Positions 16,136 through 24,376 of a stretch of DNA of 31,970 nucleotides are shown piece after piece. Each line of letters begins with the position of its first letter. Positions within the stretch are counted from its first letter, which is position 1. The translations under genes were made by a program, and so were the position numbers. Below the pieces are notes generated by a model. The model made no database searches. It had not been told where the DNA came from and worked only from the letters and a program-made list of their open reading frames with translations. The DNA comes from DATAYF01 sp036272735. Its GTDB lineage: Bacteria; Chloroflexota; Ktedonobacteria; Ktedonobacterales; Ktedonobacteraceae. The DNA lies in assembly GCA_036272735.1 (NCBI GenBank), contig DATAYF010000633.1, forward strand, positions 1-31,970, given 5' to 3'.

Positions 16136-17284
16136 CTAGCAGCCGAGTTGTTTAGCAATGATCATACGTTGTACTTCGCTCGTGCCCTCGCCGATCTCAT
16201 TAATTTTGACGCTACGCCAGTAACGGGAGACGGGGTACTCGTCCATAAAGCCGTAGCCACCGTGAATCTGCACGGCCTGGTCCGCCGCTCGTTTGGCAGT
16301 CTCGGAGGCGAAAAGCTTCGCCATGGATGCCTCCCTGGTGTACGACCTCCCCTGCATATGCAGCCACGCGGCCTTGTAATACATCAGGCGGGCAAGCTCA
16401 ATCTCTGTCGCCATATCGGCCAGCTTGAACTGAATGGCCTGAAAACTGCTGATAGGTTTCCCAAATTGCTGGCGCTCTTTGGCATAGTTTAGCGCTTCAT
16501 CCAGACAAGCCTGGGCCAGACCGACAGAGAGCGCGGCAATCGCCACGCGGCCCGCGTCCAGGATCTGCATAAACTGTTTAAATCCATCTCCGCGCCGACC
16601 TAAAATGCTGCCTTCGGGGATGATGCAGTCTTCAAAGCTCAACGGTCGCGTATCCGAAGCCTTCCAACCCATCTTTTTATAGCATTGTCCGATGGTATAA
16701 CCGGGCGTCCCTTTAGGAACAATAATATTGGTAATTTCGCTGCGACCATCTGGGCGTGTACCGGTGATGGCGGTAATCGTGACGCCAGCGGTCATATCTG
16801 TGCCCGCGTTGGTAATAAAGGCTTTGGAGCCATTGATGTGCCAATTTCCATCCACAAGCACCGCACGCGTTCTTGGAGAACCAGAATCGGACCCGGCCTC
16901 TGGCTCCGTCAGGCCAAATGACCAGAGCCGCTCGCCACGTGCTAACGGTGACAAATACTGTTCCTTTTGTGCGCGTGAACCAAACAGGTAGAAGGGGGTC
17001 GCGCCCAGCGAGGTGTGCGCCTCCATGGTAATGCCAACCGAGACATCACCGCGTGAAATCTCTTCGATAGCGATACAGTAGGAGAGGAAATCAGCTCCGG
17101 CCCCACCGTATTCTTCTGGAAAAGGCAGTCCAAGCAGGCCCAGTTCGCCCATTTTGCGGATCAGCGTATAGGGGAACTCGCCTGTGGCGTCCATATGTTC
17201 AGCCAATGGCTTAATTTCTTGTTCAGCAAATTCTCTGCACGTGTCACGAATAGCCAATTGCTCATCGTTGAGTGAAAAGTCCAT
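16136..17284 (-). CDS. Acyl-CoA dehydrogenase
   Basis: A flavoprotein that oxidises acyl-CoA to enoyl-CoA and passes electrons to ETF. It has 382 residues, the usual length. Family signatures are LLGLPFPEEYGGAGADFLSY, the FAD/substrate segment WSFGLTEPEAGSDSGS, FITNAGTDMTAG, QFGKPISSFQAIQFKLADMA, and the C-terminal YGFMDEYPVSRYWRSVKI then EIGEGTSEVQRMIIAKQ, whose EGT Glu is the expected catalytic base. The start has AAGGGA about 10 bases upstream. An 8-bp dyad lies just after its -10 element, suggesting repression, as common for fatty-acid genes. Substrate chain length cannot be assigned. Confidence 0.93.
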   Translation of the reverse strand: MDFSLNDEQLAIRDTCREFAEQEIKPLAEHMDATGEFPYTLIRKMGELGLLGLPFPEEYGGAGADFLSYCIAIEEISRGDVSVGITMEAHTSLGATPFYLFGSRAQKEQYLSPLARGERLWSFGLTEPEAGSDSGSPRTRAVLVDGNWHINGSKAFITNAGTDMTAGVTITAITGTRPDGRSEITNIIVPKGTPGYTIGQCYKKMGWKASDTRPLSFEDCIIPEGSILGRRGDGFKQFMQILDAGRVAIAALSVGLAQACLDEALNYAKERQQFGKPISSFQAIQFKLADMATEIELARLMYYKAAWLHMQGRSYTREASMAKLFASETAKRAADQAVQIHGGYGFMDEYPVSRYWRSVKINEIGEGTSEVQRMIIAKQLGC

Positions 17285-17333
17285 CAGTGGCTTTCCCTTT
17301 CTGCTCTCATCTCAGGTTGATGTATGTGTAGCG

Positions 17334-17372
17334 GACGGATCGTGGATGATCCGTCAACTTGTTCTTATTATA
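17334..17372 (-). promoter_or_regulatory. Promoter -10 and operator-like dyad of the acyl-CoA dehydrogenase gene
   Basis: Minus-strand TATAAT is at 17372-17367, with no good -35. Downstream, GACGGATC (17334-17341) and GATCCGTC (17348-17355) form a perfect 8-bp dyad with a 6-base spacer, beginning about +5 from the predicted start. The arrangement suits a repressor such as a TetR or FadR type, but none is encoded nearby. Confidence 0.5.
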
Positions 17373-17476
17373 CGCGATAGAGATAGTGATGTGGAGGAGA
17401 TTAGCAGGGCGCAGGACGCTGTGACATAGAAACATCAAATTATTGCCGATTTTATCATTCCAGCAGGAGAAGCCAA

Positions 17477-17534
17477 TAACCCATAAAGGTTTATTACTGG
17501 TTTCGCGAAACCAGTAATAAACCTTTATGGGTTA
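17477..17534. repeat. Perfect 58-base palindrome downstream of metK (family A)
   Basis: Bases 17477-17505 and 17506-17534 are exact 29-base reverse complements with no spacer. The arm CCATAAAGGTTTATTACTGG differs at several positions from the 15557 arm, and every change is mirrored in the other arm. It lies 22 bases past the metK stop, where a terminator would be, but it has no T-tract. Confidence 0.93.
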
Positions 17535-17556
17535 CAAATGCCAGGCAGCAGCTTTT

Positions 17557-18789
17557 TTATTTAACCGCCTGGCTGCTCTCGGCCTCGGTATTTGCGCCGA
17601 TGCCCTGGTGCAACATGGGCACTTTGTCCAGAGCTTCCCAGGGAGCGTCGATATCTGTACGACCGAAGTGTCCGAAGGCAGCGGTTGGCTGGTAGATCGG
17701 ACGGCGCAGGTTCAGAGACTGAATGATGCCAGCCGGGCGCAGGTCGAAATGTTCGTTGATCAAGCGATTCATTTCTTCGTCCGAGATGCGCCCGGTGCCG
17801 AAGGTCTCGACGTGCAGGGACAGAGGACGAGCAACGCCAATCGCGTACGAGATCTGCAACTCAAGGCGATCAGCCAGACCAGCGGCGACCAGGTTTTTCG
17901 CGATGTAGCGAGCGGCATACGCGGCGGAGCGGTCTACTTTGGTCGGATCTTTGCCGCTGAAAGCGCCGCCACCGTGACGTGCCATGCCACCATAGGTGTC
18001 GACGATAATCTTACGGCCGGTCAGACCAGCGTCGCCCATCGGACCGCCGGTTACGAAGCGGCCCGTTGGGTTAACCAGGATTTTGGTATTTTTATCCAGC
18101 AGGTATTCGGGGATCACCGGCTTAATGATATGTTCGATCACGTCGCTGCGGATCTGTTGAGGATCGATATAATCGGCGTGCTGCGTGGAAATAACCACCG
18201 TATCCACACGCACAGGGCGGCCATACTCGTACTGTATCGTGACCTGGCTCTTGCCATCTGGCCGTAAATAGGTCATCGGGCCATTGCCGCCCCAGGAGCG
18301 ACGGCGCACCTGCGAGAGCTGGTGGGCCAACTTATGAGCCAGACTAATGGGCAAAGGCATGTATTCGGGCGTCTCGTTGCAAGCAAAACCGATCATCATG
18401 CCCTGGTCGCCAGCGCCGATGGCCTCCAATTCATCATCGAGCGAACGATTCACGCCCATATCGATGTCGGGCGATTGCTTGCCGATAGAGGTCACTACGC
18501 CACAGGTACGGTAGTCGAAGCCATAGTCAGCATTGATGTAGCCAACCTGCTCGATGGTTTTACGCACAACCGCTGGCATATCGATCCAGGCGCTAGTAGT
18601 AATTTCACCAGCGACGAGCACCAGGCCAGTTGTCGTGGCCGTTTCACAGGCGACACGAGCCACAGGATCTTGCACGAGGATCGCATCTAAAATAGCATCG
18701 GAGATCTGGTCACAAAGTTTATCGGGATGACCCTCGGTGACCGATTCGCTGGTAAAAAATGTCTTTGGGCTGTTCATGAAGTTGGTCAT
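17557..18789 (-). CDS. metK: S-adenosylmethionine synthetase
   Basis: MetK makes SAM from methionine and ATP. Full length at 410 residues. Diagnostic motifs are TSESVTEGHPDKLCDQISDA near the N-terminus, the family signature GAGDQGMMIGFA (ATP-binding region), GGNGPMTYLRPDGKSQVT, and the P-loop-like GGGAFSGKDPTKVDRSAAY (phosphate binding, Mg and K ligands). ATG 18789 is preceded by AGGAAGG about 10 bases upstream. Transcription is controlled by a SAM-I riboswitch and terminator in the leader. Other SAM-cycle genes (ahcY, mtnA) follow upstream on the same strand. Confidence 0.97.
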   Translation of the reverse strand: MTNFMNSPKTFFTSESVTEGHPDKLCDQISDAILDAILVQDPVARVACETATTTGLVLVAGEITTSAWIDMPAVVRKTIEQVGYINADYGFDYRTCGVVTSIGKQSPDIDMGVNRSLDDELEAIGAGDQGMMIGFACNETPEYMPLPISLAHKLAHQLSQVRRRSWGGNGPMTYLRPDGKSQVTIQYEYGRPVRVDTVVISTQHADYIDPQQIRSDVIEHIIKPVIPEYLLDKNTKILVNPTGRFVTGGPMGDAGLTGRKIIVDTYGGMARHGGGAFSGKDPTKVDRSAAYAARYIAKNLVAAGLADRLELQISYAIGVARPLSLHVETFGTGRISDEEMNRLINEHFDLRPAGIIQSLNLRRPIYQPTAAFGHFGRTDIDAPWEALDKVPMLHQGIGANTEAESSQAVK

Positions 18790-18918
18790 GAAACGCGCAC
18801 CTTCCTCTCTACACGGTGTAATACATTGTTGTGTTGTTGTCTATGCATGACAGTGTTTTCTTCTCGTCAGGGTATTTAGCGGATGGGTTGGGATGCAAAA
18901 TACAGGGCCGAACAGGGC

Positions 18919-18936
18919 ATAAAAAAAACCCCTGTG
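18919..18936 (-). terminator. Terminator of the metK SAM-I riboswitch
   Basis: On the minus strand ACCCC-CACA-GGGGT is followed by a run of eight T in total. It sits about 28 bases after the aptamer and 130 bases before metK, so SAM binding would end transcription here. Confidence 0.85.
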
Positions 18937-18963
18937 GGGGTCTGGCTTGTATTGCTCATTCCC

Positions 18964-19065
18964 CTCATCTTGCGGATAGTCCGCCGGAATTGGCACCCTT
19001 CTTGCACAAAGGCAAGCGGGTTGTCGGGCTTCATAGGGCCGTTTCCCTCCACCTCTCTTGATGAG
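18964..19065 (-). promoter_or_regulatory. SAM-I (S-box) riboswitch upstream of metK
   Basis: The minus strand reads the S-box consensus: P1 CTCATC (19065-19060) closing with GATGAG (18969-18964), then AAGAGAGGTGGAGGGA, the kink-turn and core ATGAAGCCCGACAACC, and the late conserved GGTGCCAATTCC. The class binds S-adenosylmethionine and turns genes off when SAM is plentiful. Feedback control of metK is the expected use. Confidence 0.95.
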
Positions 19066-19080
19066 ATCGATACTGCTCGC

Positions 19081-19111
19081 ATATTTGGTTGTATGAGTAC
19101 CGTATTGTCAA
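19081..19111 (-). promoter_or_regulatory. Possible promoter of the metK leader
   Basis: Minus-strand TTGACA is at 19111-19106, with a weak -10 candidate AAATAT (19086-19081) at a long 19-base spacing. It is correctly placed just ahead of the riboswitch. Confidence 0.4.
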
Positions 19112-19198
19112 ATTTTTTGTAAGACATGGTTATTGTACTCTATGAACGTTCAGCTTGTCAAATGTGAGGAATGAAAAGGGTTAGGCGAGAGCTTTCAC

Positions 19199-19242
19199 GA
19201 AAAGCGCGGAAGAGTCGAAAAACTGGCTCTTCTGCGCTTTTC
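19199..19242 (-). terminator. Hairpin after the PNGase A gene
   Basis: GAAAAGCGC and GAAGAG (19199-19214) pair with CTCTTC and GCGCTTTTC (19227-19242), giving a 16-bp stem with one G-T pair. It begins 31 bases after the minus-strand gene stop. No T-tract follows. Confidence 0.6.
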
Positions 19243-19273
19243 ATACTCAGCAATATGATGCCTGACTGAGAGC

Positions 19274-20992
19274 CTAATTGCTCTTAAAATTCGCCTGAAG
19301 ATTATCCTCGGTGATACTGCCCGCGCGGGCAGCCAGGATGAGGTGATAGAACAGGCCATTATTCGTCTCGAAGTTGCCACTACCTGTAGTTGAGCCAAGC
19401 GCGACCGTAGGGACATTGACGGATGAATCGCCTGACTGAAGATTGGCAAAGCTCTCAAGATTCAGATTGAGGGTGCTCTGATAATCCTGCATTCCAGGGC
19501 TGCTGGCCTCGTGAACGATGTTCAAGGTTTGCGAGAGGTTGGAGGGTAAGAGGAAGGCACTCTGGCTTTTTGCACTCTGAATATAGCCTCCACCCGTGTC
19601 GATGGTATAGGTTTCATCGCTGTGCCGTGTGCTTTTGCTGGCATGCGGACCAAGTAAACTTTCATCAGTAGTTACTTCCTGGAAGCCGTGAGCAAGCTGC
19701 CAGTTATCCGGGTTGGTGTAAACCTGATCGTTGGAAAAATTCAACGACGATTTAACGGTTGCGGTAAACGTTCCGTGAGCAGTCTGGATTTTTCCCGCGA
19801 GTTCATACTGCTGGGTTGCAGTGGTATCGATCTGGCTATTACCGCTAGTGCTAGTGTCGCTAAGCAACGGCGTTGTGGTCGTCTGAGCCAAAGTGGGGAA
19901 GTGCAAGGTGTCCTGCGTCAGTGAACCAGAGGTTGCATGGCCGCGATCTTCCTTGAGGAAGAGTGAGCCAGAGAGCAGCCAGTAATCCTGATTGTTGAGT
20001 ACATTGATAGTAATCGTGTGTTGGCCGCCGAGTAACCCAGCAAAAGGAGTAAGATCCAGACGATAAGAAGGCATATTCAGGGTATTAATGGCGCTAATGG
20101 GCCGCCACAGGTAGGGATTCACCCCTCCAGTATAGACAAAAGGAAACGGCCAGGCCACGCCAGCGGGCTTGCCGTCAATGGAAACTTCCAGTTCGCGAAA
20201 AGCAGGGTTGCTCGCCCACCAGAACTCATCATTAATTTGGGCAATAGAGTAGAGATCGAGATAGGCTCCCGTAATTGTATGCGACAGCTTCAAGGTCGTC
20301 GTGAATGTATTGTTGGGATGAACTGTGGCCATCGTGGGCGAACTGGTCAGAGCCACGATCGAATCGGCCTGATTCTGATTCCAGGCAGTGGCTGCGCTGG
20401 CGCGATCATGATCATTGCGCGGGTAGAGTGAGAGGCTCAGCGAAATGACAGGAATGCCCGTATAAACTGAGGTCACATAGTTATTAATCAAGGTGGTAAA
20501 GGTTTGGGAGCCAGTTAGAAGTGGGAGATAGGCCGTCACATCCTTTTGCACGGTCCAGGCAATTCCAGACTGAGTTGGCTCCGGGGTGACGCCGGTAAAA
20601 ATTGGCGTGTTGGCTGCCCAGATGAGCAAAAGGCGATCAAATTGCCGCCCTTTCTGGCTGCCCGTAATCGTCAGGATGGCTTTCTGCCAATGACCGGCAG
20701 GCAGCGTTACAGTACTTTGCGCGGGTGAGGGCGCGTTGCCAAAGGGCTGATTGGTAAGAATGTGAACAATAGTAGGTCGGGTTGAGGGAATAGCAACCGG
20801 TTCGCCAAAAGCAACGGGATTTGCCGAGCCGGTACGGCTGGCATTGACGATAGGCGCAACATGATGTGGTCTGCTCCCGCCGCTTCTGCCCTGGCCAAAA
20901 GCTACTTGTGTGCTCCCAGACAGAATAGCTCCAAGCAAAAGGATTGGAACGAAAATGAGCGCGAGCCGGTGGAAAAATGTTGAGGTTTTCAA
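19274..20992 (-). CDS. Secreted PNGase A-type peptide-N-glycanase homologue
   Basis: PNGase A enzymes (plant and fungal type) release N-glycans from glycopeptides. A signal peptide is clear: KTSTFFHRLALIFVPILLLG, with likely cleavage after about residue 33. Family segments are GRQFDRLLLIWAANTPIFTG, then TPEPTQSGIAWTVQKDVTAY, and SIDGKPAGVAWPFPFVYTGG followed by VNPYLWRPI. The C-terminal half is beta-rich, Ser/Thr/Asn-rich and less conserved. TTG 20992 is preferred: AGGAG is 7 bases upstream and the signal peptide starts there. It lies between metK and ahcY with its own hairpin, apparently unrelated to the SAM genes. Fits a saprophyte attacking plant or fungal glycoproteins; activity is inferred. 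Confidence 0.82.
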   Translation of the reverse strand: MKTSTFFHRLALIFVPILLLGAILSGSTQVAFGQGRSGGSRPHHVAPIVNASRTGSANPVAFGEPVAIPSTRPTIVHILTNQPFGNAPSPAQSTVTLPAGHWQKAILTITGSQKGRQFDRLLLIWAANTPIFTGVTPEPTQSGIAWTVQKDVTAYLPLLTGSQTFTTLINNYVTSVYTGIPVISLSLSLYPRNDHDRASAATAWNQNQADSIVALTSSPTMATVHPNNTFTTTLKLSHTITGAYLDLYSIAQINDEFWWASNPAFRELEVSIDGKPAGVAWPFPFVYTGGVNPYLWRPISAINTLNMPSYRLDLTPFAGLLGGQHTITINVLNNQDYWLLSGSLFLKEDRGHATSGSLTQDTLHFPTLAQTTTTPLLSDTSTSGNSQIDTTATQQYELAGKIQTAHGTFTATVKSSLNFSNDQVYTNPDNWQLAHGFQEVTTDESLLGPHASKSTRHSDETYTIDTGGGYIQSAKSQSAFLLPSNLSQTLNIVHEASSPGMQDYQSTLNLNLESFANLQSGDSSVNVPTVALGSTTGSGNFETNNGLFYHLILAARAGSITEDNLQANFKSN

Positions 20993-21145
20993 ACTGTTTC
21001 TCCTGATTCAGACATAAAAATACAGAGGAGTAACTATACATTCTTATTCGTAACCAAAAAATAAATAATTATCAATGCTTTTAGTACTTTAGGGGCAAAA
21101 ATTAGGCAGGGAGGAATTTCCGACAAGGAAATGAATTCGTGGCAG

Positions 21146-21188
21146 AAAAAAAAGTGCAGGTGAGCAGCCACAAGCTACACACCTGCAT
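21146..21188 (-). terminator. Intrinsic terminator of ahcY
   Basis: On the minus strand the stem TGCAGGT/ACCTGCA (extended by a few pairs) is followed by eight T (21153-21146). It begins 36 bases past the ahcY stop. Unlike the palindromes in this window, it is a canonical terminator. Confidence 0.85.
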
Positions 21189-21223
21189 CATCACCATCTA
21201 CTAGCAAGATACTCACCCGTAGG

Positions 21224-22492
21224 TTACGTGCCGGACTCCCAGGAATTGAGGTACTTCTCTTGTTCGGGGGTCAGGGTATCGAAACTGATGCCCATAGCAT
21301 GAAGTTTGAGGCGAGCAATATCGCGATCGATCTCGGCAGGCAACGTGTAAACGCGCGGCTGCAATTCTTTGGCATGCTGAAGCATGTATTCGGAACCCAG
21401 AGCCTGGTTCGCAAAGCTCATGTCCATCACGCTGGCAGGATGACCTTCAGCGGCGGAAAGGTTCACCAGGCGACCCTCAGCCAACAGGTGCACATGGCGA
21501 CCATCCGCATAGGTATACTCATCGACGAAATCACGGACGTGGCGTTTGTTGACCGCCATCTTCTCCAAAGCAGGGATATTGATTTCGTCATTGAAGTGAC
21601 CCGAGTTAGCGATAATGGCCCCGTCCTTCATATGGTCCAGGTGAGCCTGGTCGATGACGTTGATGTCGCCAGTCACGGTTACCAGAATGTCGCCAAGCGC
21701 CGCAGCCTCTACGCCGGGCATCACGCGATAGCCATCCATGACCGCCTCCAGGGCGCGAACTGGATCAACCTCGGTGACGATCACATTGGCGCCCATGCCG
21801 TGAGCGCGCGAAGCCAGGCCACGACCACACCAGCCGTAGCCAAAGACGACGAACGTGCGACCAGCAATCAGCAGGTTGGTCGAGCGGATAATGGCATCCA
21901 GCGAACTCTGACCGGTGCCATAGCGATTGTCAAATAAATGCTTGGTGTCGGAGTCATTAACCGCCAGCACGGGGAAACGCAGAACCTTACCATTCTCCAT
22001 GCTGCGCAGACGAATGACACCGGTGGTCGTCTCTTCCATGCCACCAATGATCGTAGCCAGCAGTTCAGTACGCGTGCTGTGGATGGTGGAGACCAGGTCA
22101 CACCCATCGTCCATCGTCATCTGCGGCTGGTGGTCCAGTACCGCGTTAATGTGACGGTAATAGGTCTGTTCATCTTCGCCTTTGATGGCGTAGGTGGGAA
22201 TACCATACTCGCTCACCAGCGCGGCGGCGACATCATCCTGCGTTGACAAAGGGTTGGAGGCACACAGCACCAGGTCTGCGCCACCAGCTTTCAAGGTGAT
22301 CGCCAGGTTAGCCGTTTCCGTCGTAATATGCAAGCAGCCAGACATGCGCACGCCCTTCAGCGGCTGATCTTTGACGAAACGCTCGCGGATCAAGCGTAGC
22401 ACGGGCATGTCTTTCGCAGCCCATTCGATGCGGCTTTTCCCGCGAGAAGCTAGCGCGAGGTCACGCACATCTCCACGAATTGAAGTTGCCAT
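21224..22492 (-). CDS. ahcY: Adenosylhomocysteinase
   Basis: AhcY splits S-adenosylhomocysteine, the inhibitory product of methyltransferases, into adenosine and homocysteine with bound NAD. Family segments are GCLHITTETANLAITLKAGG, GQSSLDAIIRSTNLLIAGRT, the NAD motif FVVFGYGWCGRGLA, GAIIANSGHFNDEINI and the C-terminal LTPEQEKYLNSW. At 422 residues it is the short form lacking the insert found in eukaryotic and many proteobacterial enzymes. It begins with ATG 22492 behind an AAGGAAGG sequence. I see no SAH riboswitch in the 138-base gap upstream, only a TATAAT at 22540-22535. Confidence 0.96.
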   Translation of the reverse strand: MATSIRGDVRDLALASRGKSRIEWAAKDMPVLRLIRERFVKDQPLKGVRMSGCLHITTETANLAITLKAGGADLVLCASNPLSTQDDVAAALVSEYGIPTYAIKGEDEQTYYRHINAVLDHQPQMTMDDGCDLVSTIHSTRTELLATIIGGMEETTTGVIRLRSMENGKVLRFPVLAVNDSDTKHLFDNRYGTGQSSLDAIIRSTNLLIAGRTFVVFGYGWCGRGLASRAHGMGANVIVTEVDPVRALEAVMDGYRVMPGVEAAALGDILVTVTGDINVIDQAHLDHMKDGAIIANSGHFNDEINIPALEKMAVNKRHVRDFVDEYTYADGRHVHLLAEGRLVNLSAAEGHPASVMDMSFANQALGSEYMLQHAKELQPRVYTLPAEIDRDIARLKLHAMGISFDTLTPEQEKYLNSWESGT

Positions 22493-22630
22493 ATTGTCTA
22501 TTTATTCCTTCCTTTAGAGCACAATGTTTAGGGAATTATACCAGAATTCAACCAGTATATAACTCTTGTTTGGTTAGCCAGAGTGTATTGTACAACATTA
22601 GGAAACCCCAGCAGTTCGCACACGACCGTT

Positions 22631-23575
22631 TTAACGTTGGCCTGGACGCCAGGCGGCATCGAAATGCGAGTAAGTGACCAGCTCGCGATAACGCTGGGCA
22701 ACGTCATCCAGGGTAAGGGTTTGTAGGCGACCGATACTGAAATCGGCACACGTGAAGGAGCCAATAATGTTGCCGTGCACCACAGCCCGCTTGAGATCGT
22801 CAACGGAGTACCGTCCATCCGCGCCAGGCTGCACAGTCGAAAGATAGCCAAGAAATCCACCGGCAAAGGCATCGCCTGCCCCGGTGGGATCAACAACCTC
22901 TTCAAGAGGATAGGCGGGCGCGCTAAAGTACGTACCATCCGCGCCAAAGAGTAATGCGCCATAGCTGCCAAGCTTCACCACCACATACTTGATGCCTAAT
23001 TCCCAGAACTGGCGTACCGCATGAACAATGCTGGCTCGATCAGTATATTGCCGAACCTCTTCCTCGCTCATCAACAAAATATCGACGCTCGACATCACTT
23101 TGGTCAAATCATCGCGTGTAGTGTCGATCCACAGGTTCATCGTATCAAGCACCGTGAGGCGAGGTTTTGCAACCTGTTGTAAAACCTCTAATTGCAATTG
23201 TGGCTGAATATTTGCCAGAAAGACCAGCGGGCTTGCCAGATATTCAGCCGGGACCACGGGATGAAAGTCACCAAAGACACCAAGCTGCGTGTCAAGCGTA
23301 TCGCGCGTATTCATATCCAGGTGATAACGCCCCCCCCAAAAGAAAGACTTCCCTTCGTGGATCTGTAAACCATCAAGGTTGACCTGGTGCTGACGCCAGA
23401 AGTCGAGGTATTGTGGCGGGAAATCACTGCCGACAATCCCGACGAGATTGACCCAGTCATACAGCGAGGCCGCCGTAGCGAAATAAGATGCAGCTCCTCC
23501 AAGCACGCGCTCACGGGTAGCAAACGGCGTTTCAATAGAGTCCAGAGCCACAGAACCGACAACTAAAATGGACAC
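22631..23575 (-). CDS. PfkB-family kinase, possibly adenosine kinase
   Basis: PfkB kinases phosphorylate sugars or nucleosides. Visible are the N-terminal VVGSVALDSIETP, the glycine pair VLGGAASYFATAASLY, TVLDTMNLWI, the KLGSYGALLF strand, and the C-terminal signature EEVVDPTGAGDAFAGGFLGY with catalytic Asp. 314 residues, normal length. GTG 23575 is supported by GGAGGA 5 bases upstream. It lies between ahcY and an HD-domain gene on the same strand, downstream of mtnA. Since ahcY releases adenosine, adenosine kinase is an attractive role, but sequence alone does not separate it from ribokinase-like sugar kinases. Confidence 0.85.
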   Translation of the reverse strand: MSILVVGSVALDSIETPFATRERVLGGAASYFATAASLYDWVNLVGIVGSDFPPQYLDFWRQHQVNLDGLQIHEGKSFFWGGRYHLDMNTRDTLDTQLGVFGDFHPVVPAEYLASPLVFLANIQPQLQLEVLQQVAKPRLTVLDTMNLWIDTTRDDLTKVMSSVDILLMSEEEVRQYTDRASIVHAVRQFWELGIKYVVVKLGSYGALLFGADGTYFSAPAYPLEEVVDPTGAGDAFAGGFLGYLSTVQPGADGRYSVDDLKRAVVHGNIIGSFTCADFSIGRLQTLTLDDVAQRYRELVTYSHFDAAWRPGQR

Positions 23576-23636
23576 ACCTATCCTCCAATATATAAAGATT
23601 TACGAGAAAAAGTCATTTGGTAGCGTAGAGACGCTT

Positions 23637-24266
23637 TTAAACAGGGGTGGCATCACCTAAATGTTCAATCACGCCATCCAGAAAAGCAACCGTACGATTA
23701 AACTTTTCGCGCGCCAATGCTTGCGCTGGTAACGTGTGTAACGACTGGTACAGCTCAATGAAGCGCTCCTCGATGTGGCGTAGAATGGCCGCCAGCACAT
23801 CACCCGTGACAGCGCGATCAGGATAACGAGCGCCGAACTCGATCAGCGACGTAACGATGGCAAGCCCGCTTAAACGTCCAAGCTTCTCTGCATCATACAA
23901 TATCTGATCTTCTAAGGCAGCAGGCTGCTCCTGCTCTTCATTTTCAACTATATGAAATTTAATGGCCTGTTCGACCTTGCCAATACGTGCTTCGGGAACC
24001 TCGTGCGCCTGCAAAAACTCTACAGCCATTTGTGCCGATTTGAGATGATGATCCTGAAAGCCATGCGCAACCGTTGAGATATCATGAAGATACGCGGCCA
24101 TGACCAGCGCATCGACATCGATGGCCTGAACATTTTCATCCTCTGCCTCTAGCTCCAACGCCAACATTTTGCAGTTCGCCACCACGGCGCTCACGTAGCG
24201 AAACCCCTCGGCTCCCATCACCTTTTCTGCATACTCGGCAACGGTCTGCACGATATCAGTATCCAT
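23637..24266 (-). CDS. HD-domain hydrolase-like protein with altered first metal ligand
   Basis: HD proteins are metal-dependent phosphohydrolases. The HD pair is in MAAYLHDISTVAHGFQDHHL, and a later Asp is in EDQILYDAEKLGRLSGLAIV. The first helix, where most members have His, reads FRYVSAVVANCKMLALELE with Tyr or Asn instead, so one metal ligand may be missing. I chose ATG 24266 (209 residues): AAGGA lies about 11 bases upstream, and the 37-residue upstream extension is translated repeat sequence. It follows mtnA by 82 bases and precedes the PfkB gene by 61, so cotranscription is likely. Substrate unknown. Confidence 0.72.
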   Translation of the reverse strand: MDTDIVQTVAEYAEKVMGAEGFRYVSAVVANCKMLALELEAEDENVQAIDVDALVMAAYLHDISTVAHGFQDHHLKSAQMAVEFLQAHEVPEARIGKVEQAIKFHIVENEEQEQPAALEDQILYDAEKLGRLSGLAIVTSLIEFGARYPDRAVTGDVLAAILRHIEERFIELYQSLHTLPAQALAREKFNRTVAFLDGVIEHLGDATPV

Positions 24267-24294
24267 CAGATCATGATCCTTTTCCTGTGTTGTA

Positions 24295-24376
24295 CCGCCT
24301 TCGGCGGCGAAAAAGGGGAACATTGGGGCACAGCCCCCACTCCCCCAGTCAAAGGGTTGCACCCTTTGCATCCCCA
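24295..24376 (-). repeat. Structured repeat element at the 3' end of mtnA
   Basis: About 80 bases hold three consecutive stems: AAAGGGT/ACCCTTT (24351-24367), a GGGG/CCCC hairpin (about 24323-24346) and CCGCC/GGCGG (24295-24307). The style resembles dispersed GC-rich intergenic repeats seen in several bacterial phyla. It overlaps the last codons and stop of mtnA. Copy number in the genome cannot be judged here. Confidence 0.55.

Noticed and set aside
15751..16139. Plus-strand frames of 112 and 75 codons in the gap before the acyl-CoA dehydrogenase end
   Set aside because: Compositionally junk-like and lying between IS605-type hairpins; no TnpA or TnpB motif.
21224..22630. SAH riboswitch in front of ahcY
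   Set aside because: The 138-base gap shows a -10 element but none of the conserved SAH-aptamer blocks.
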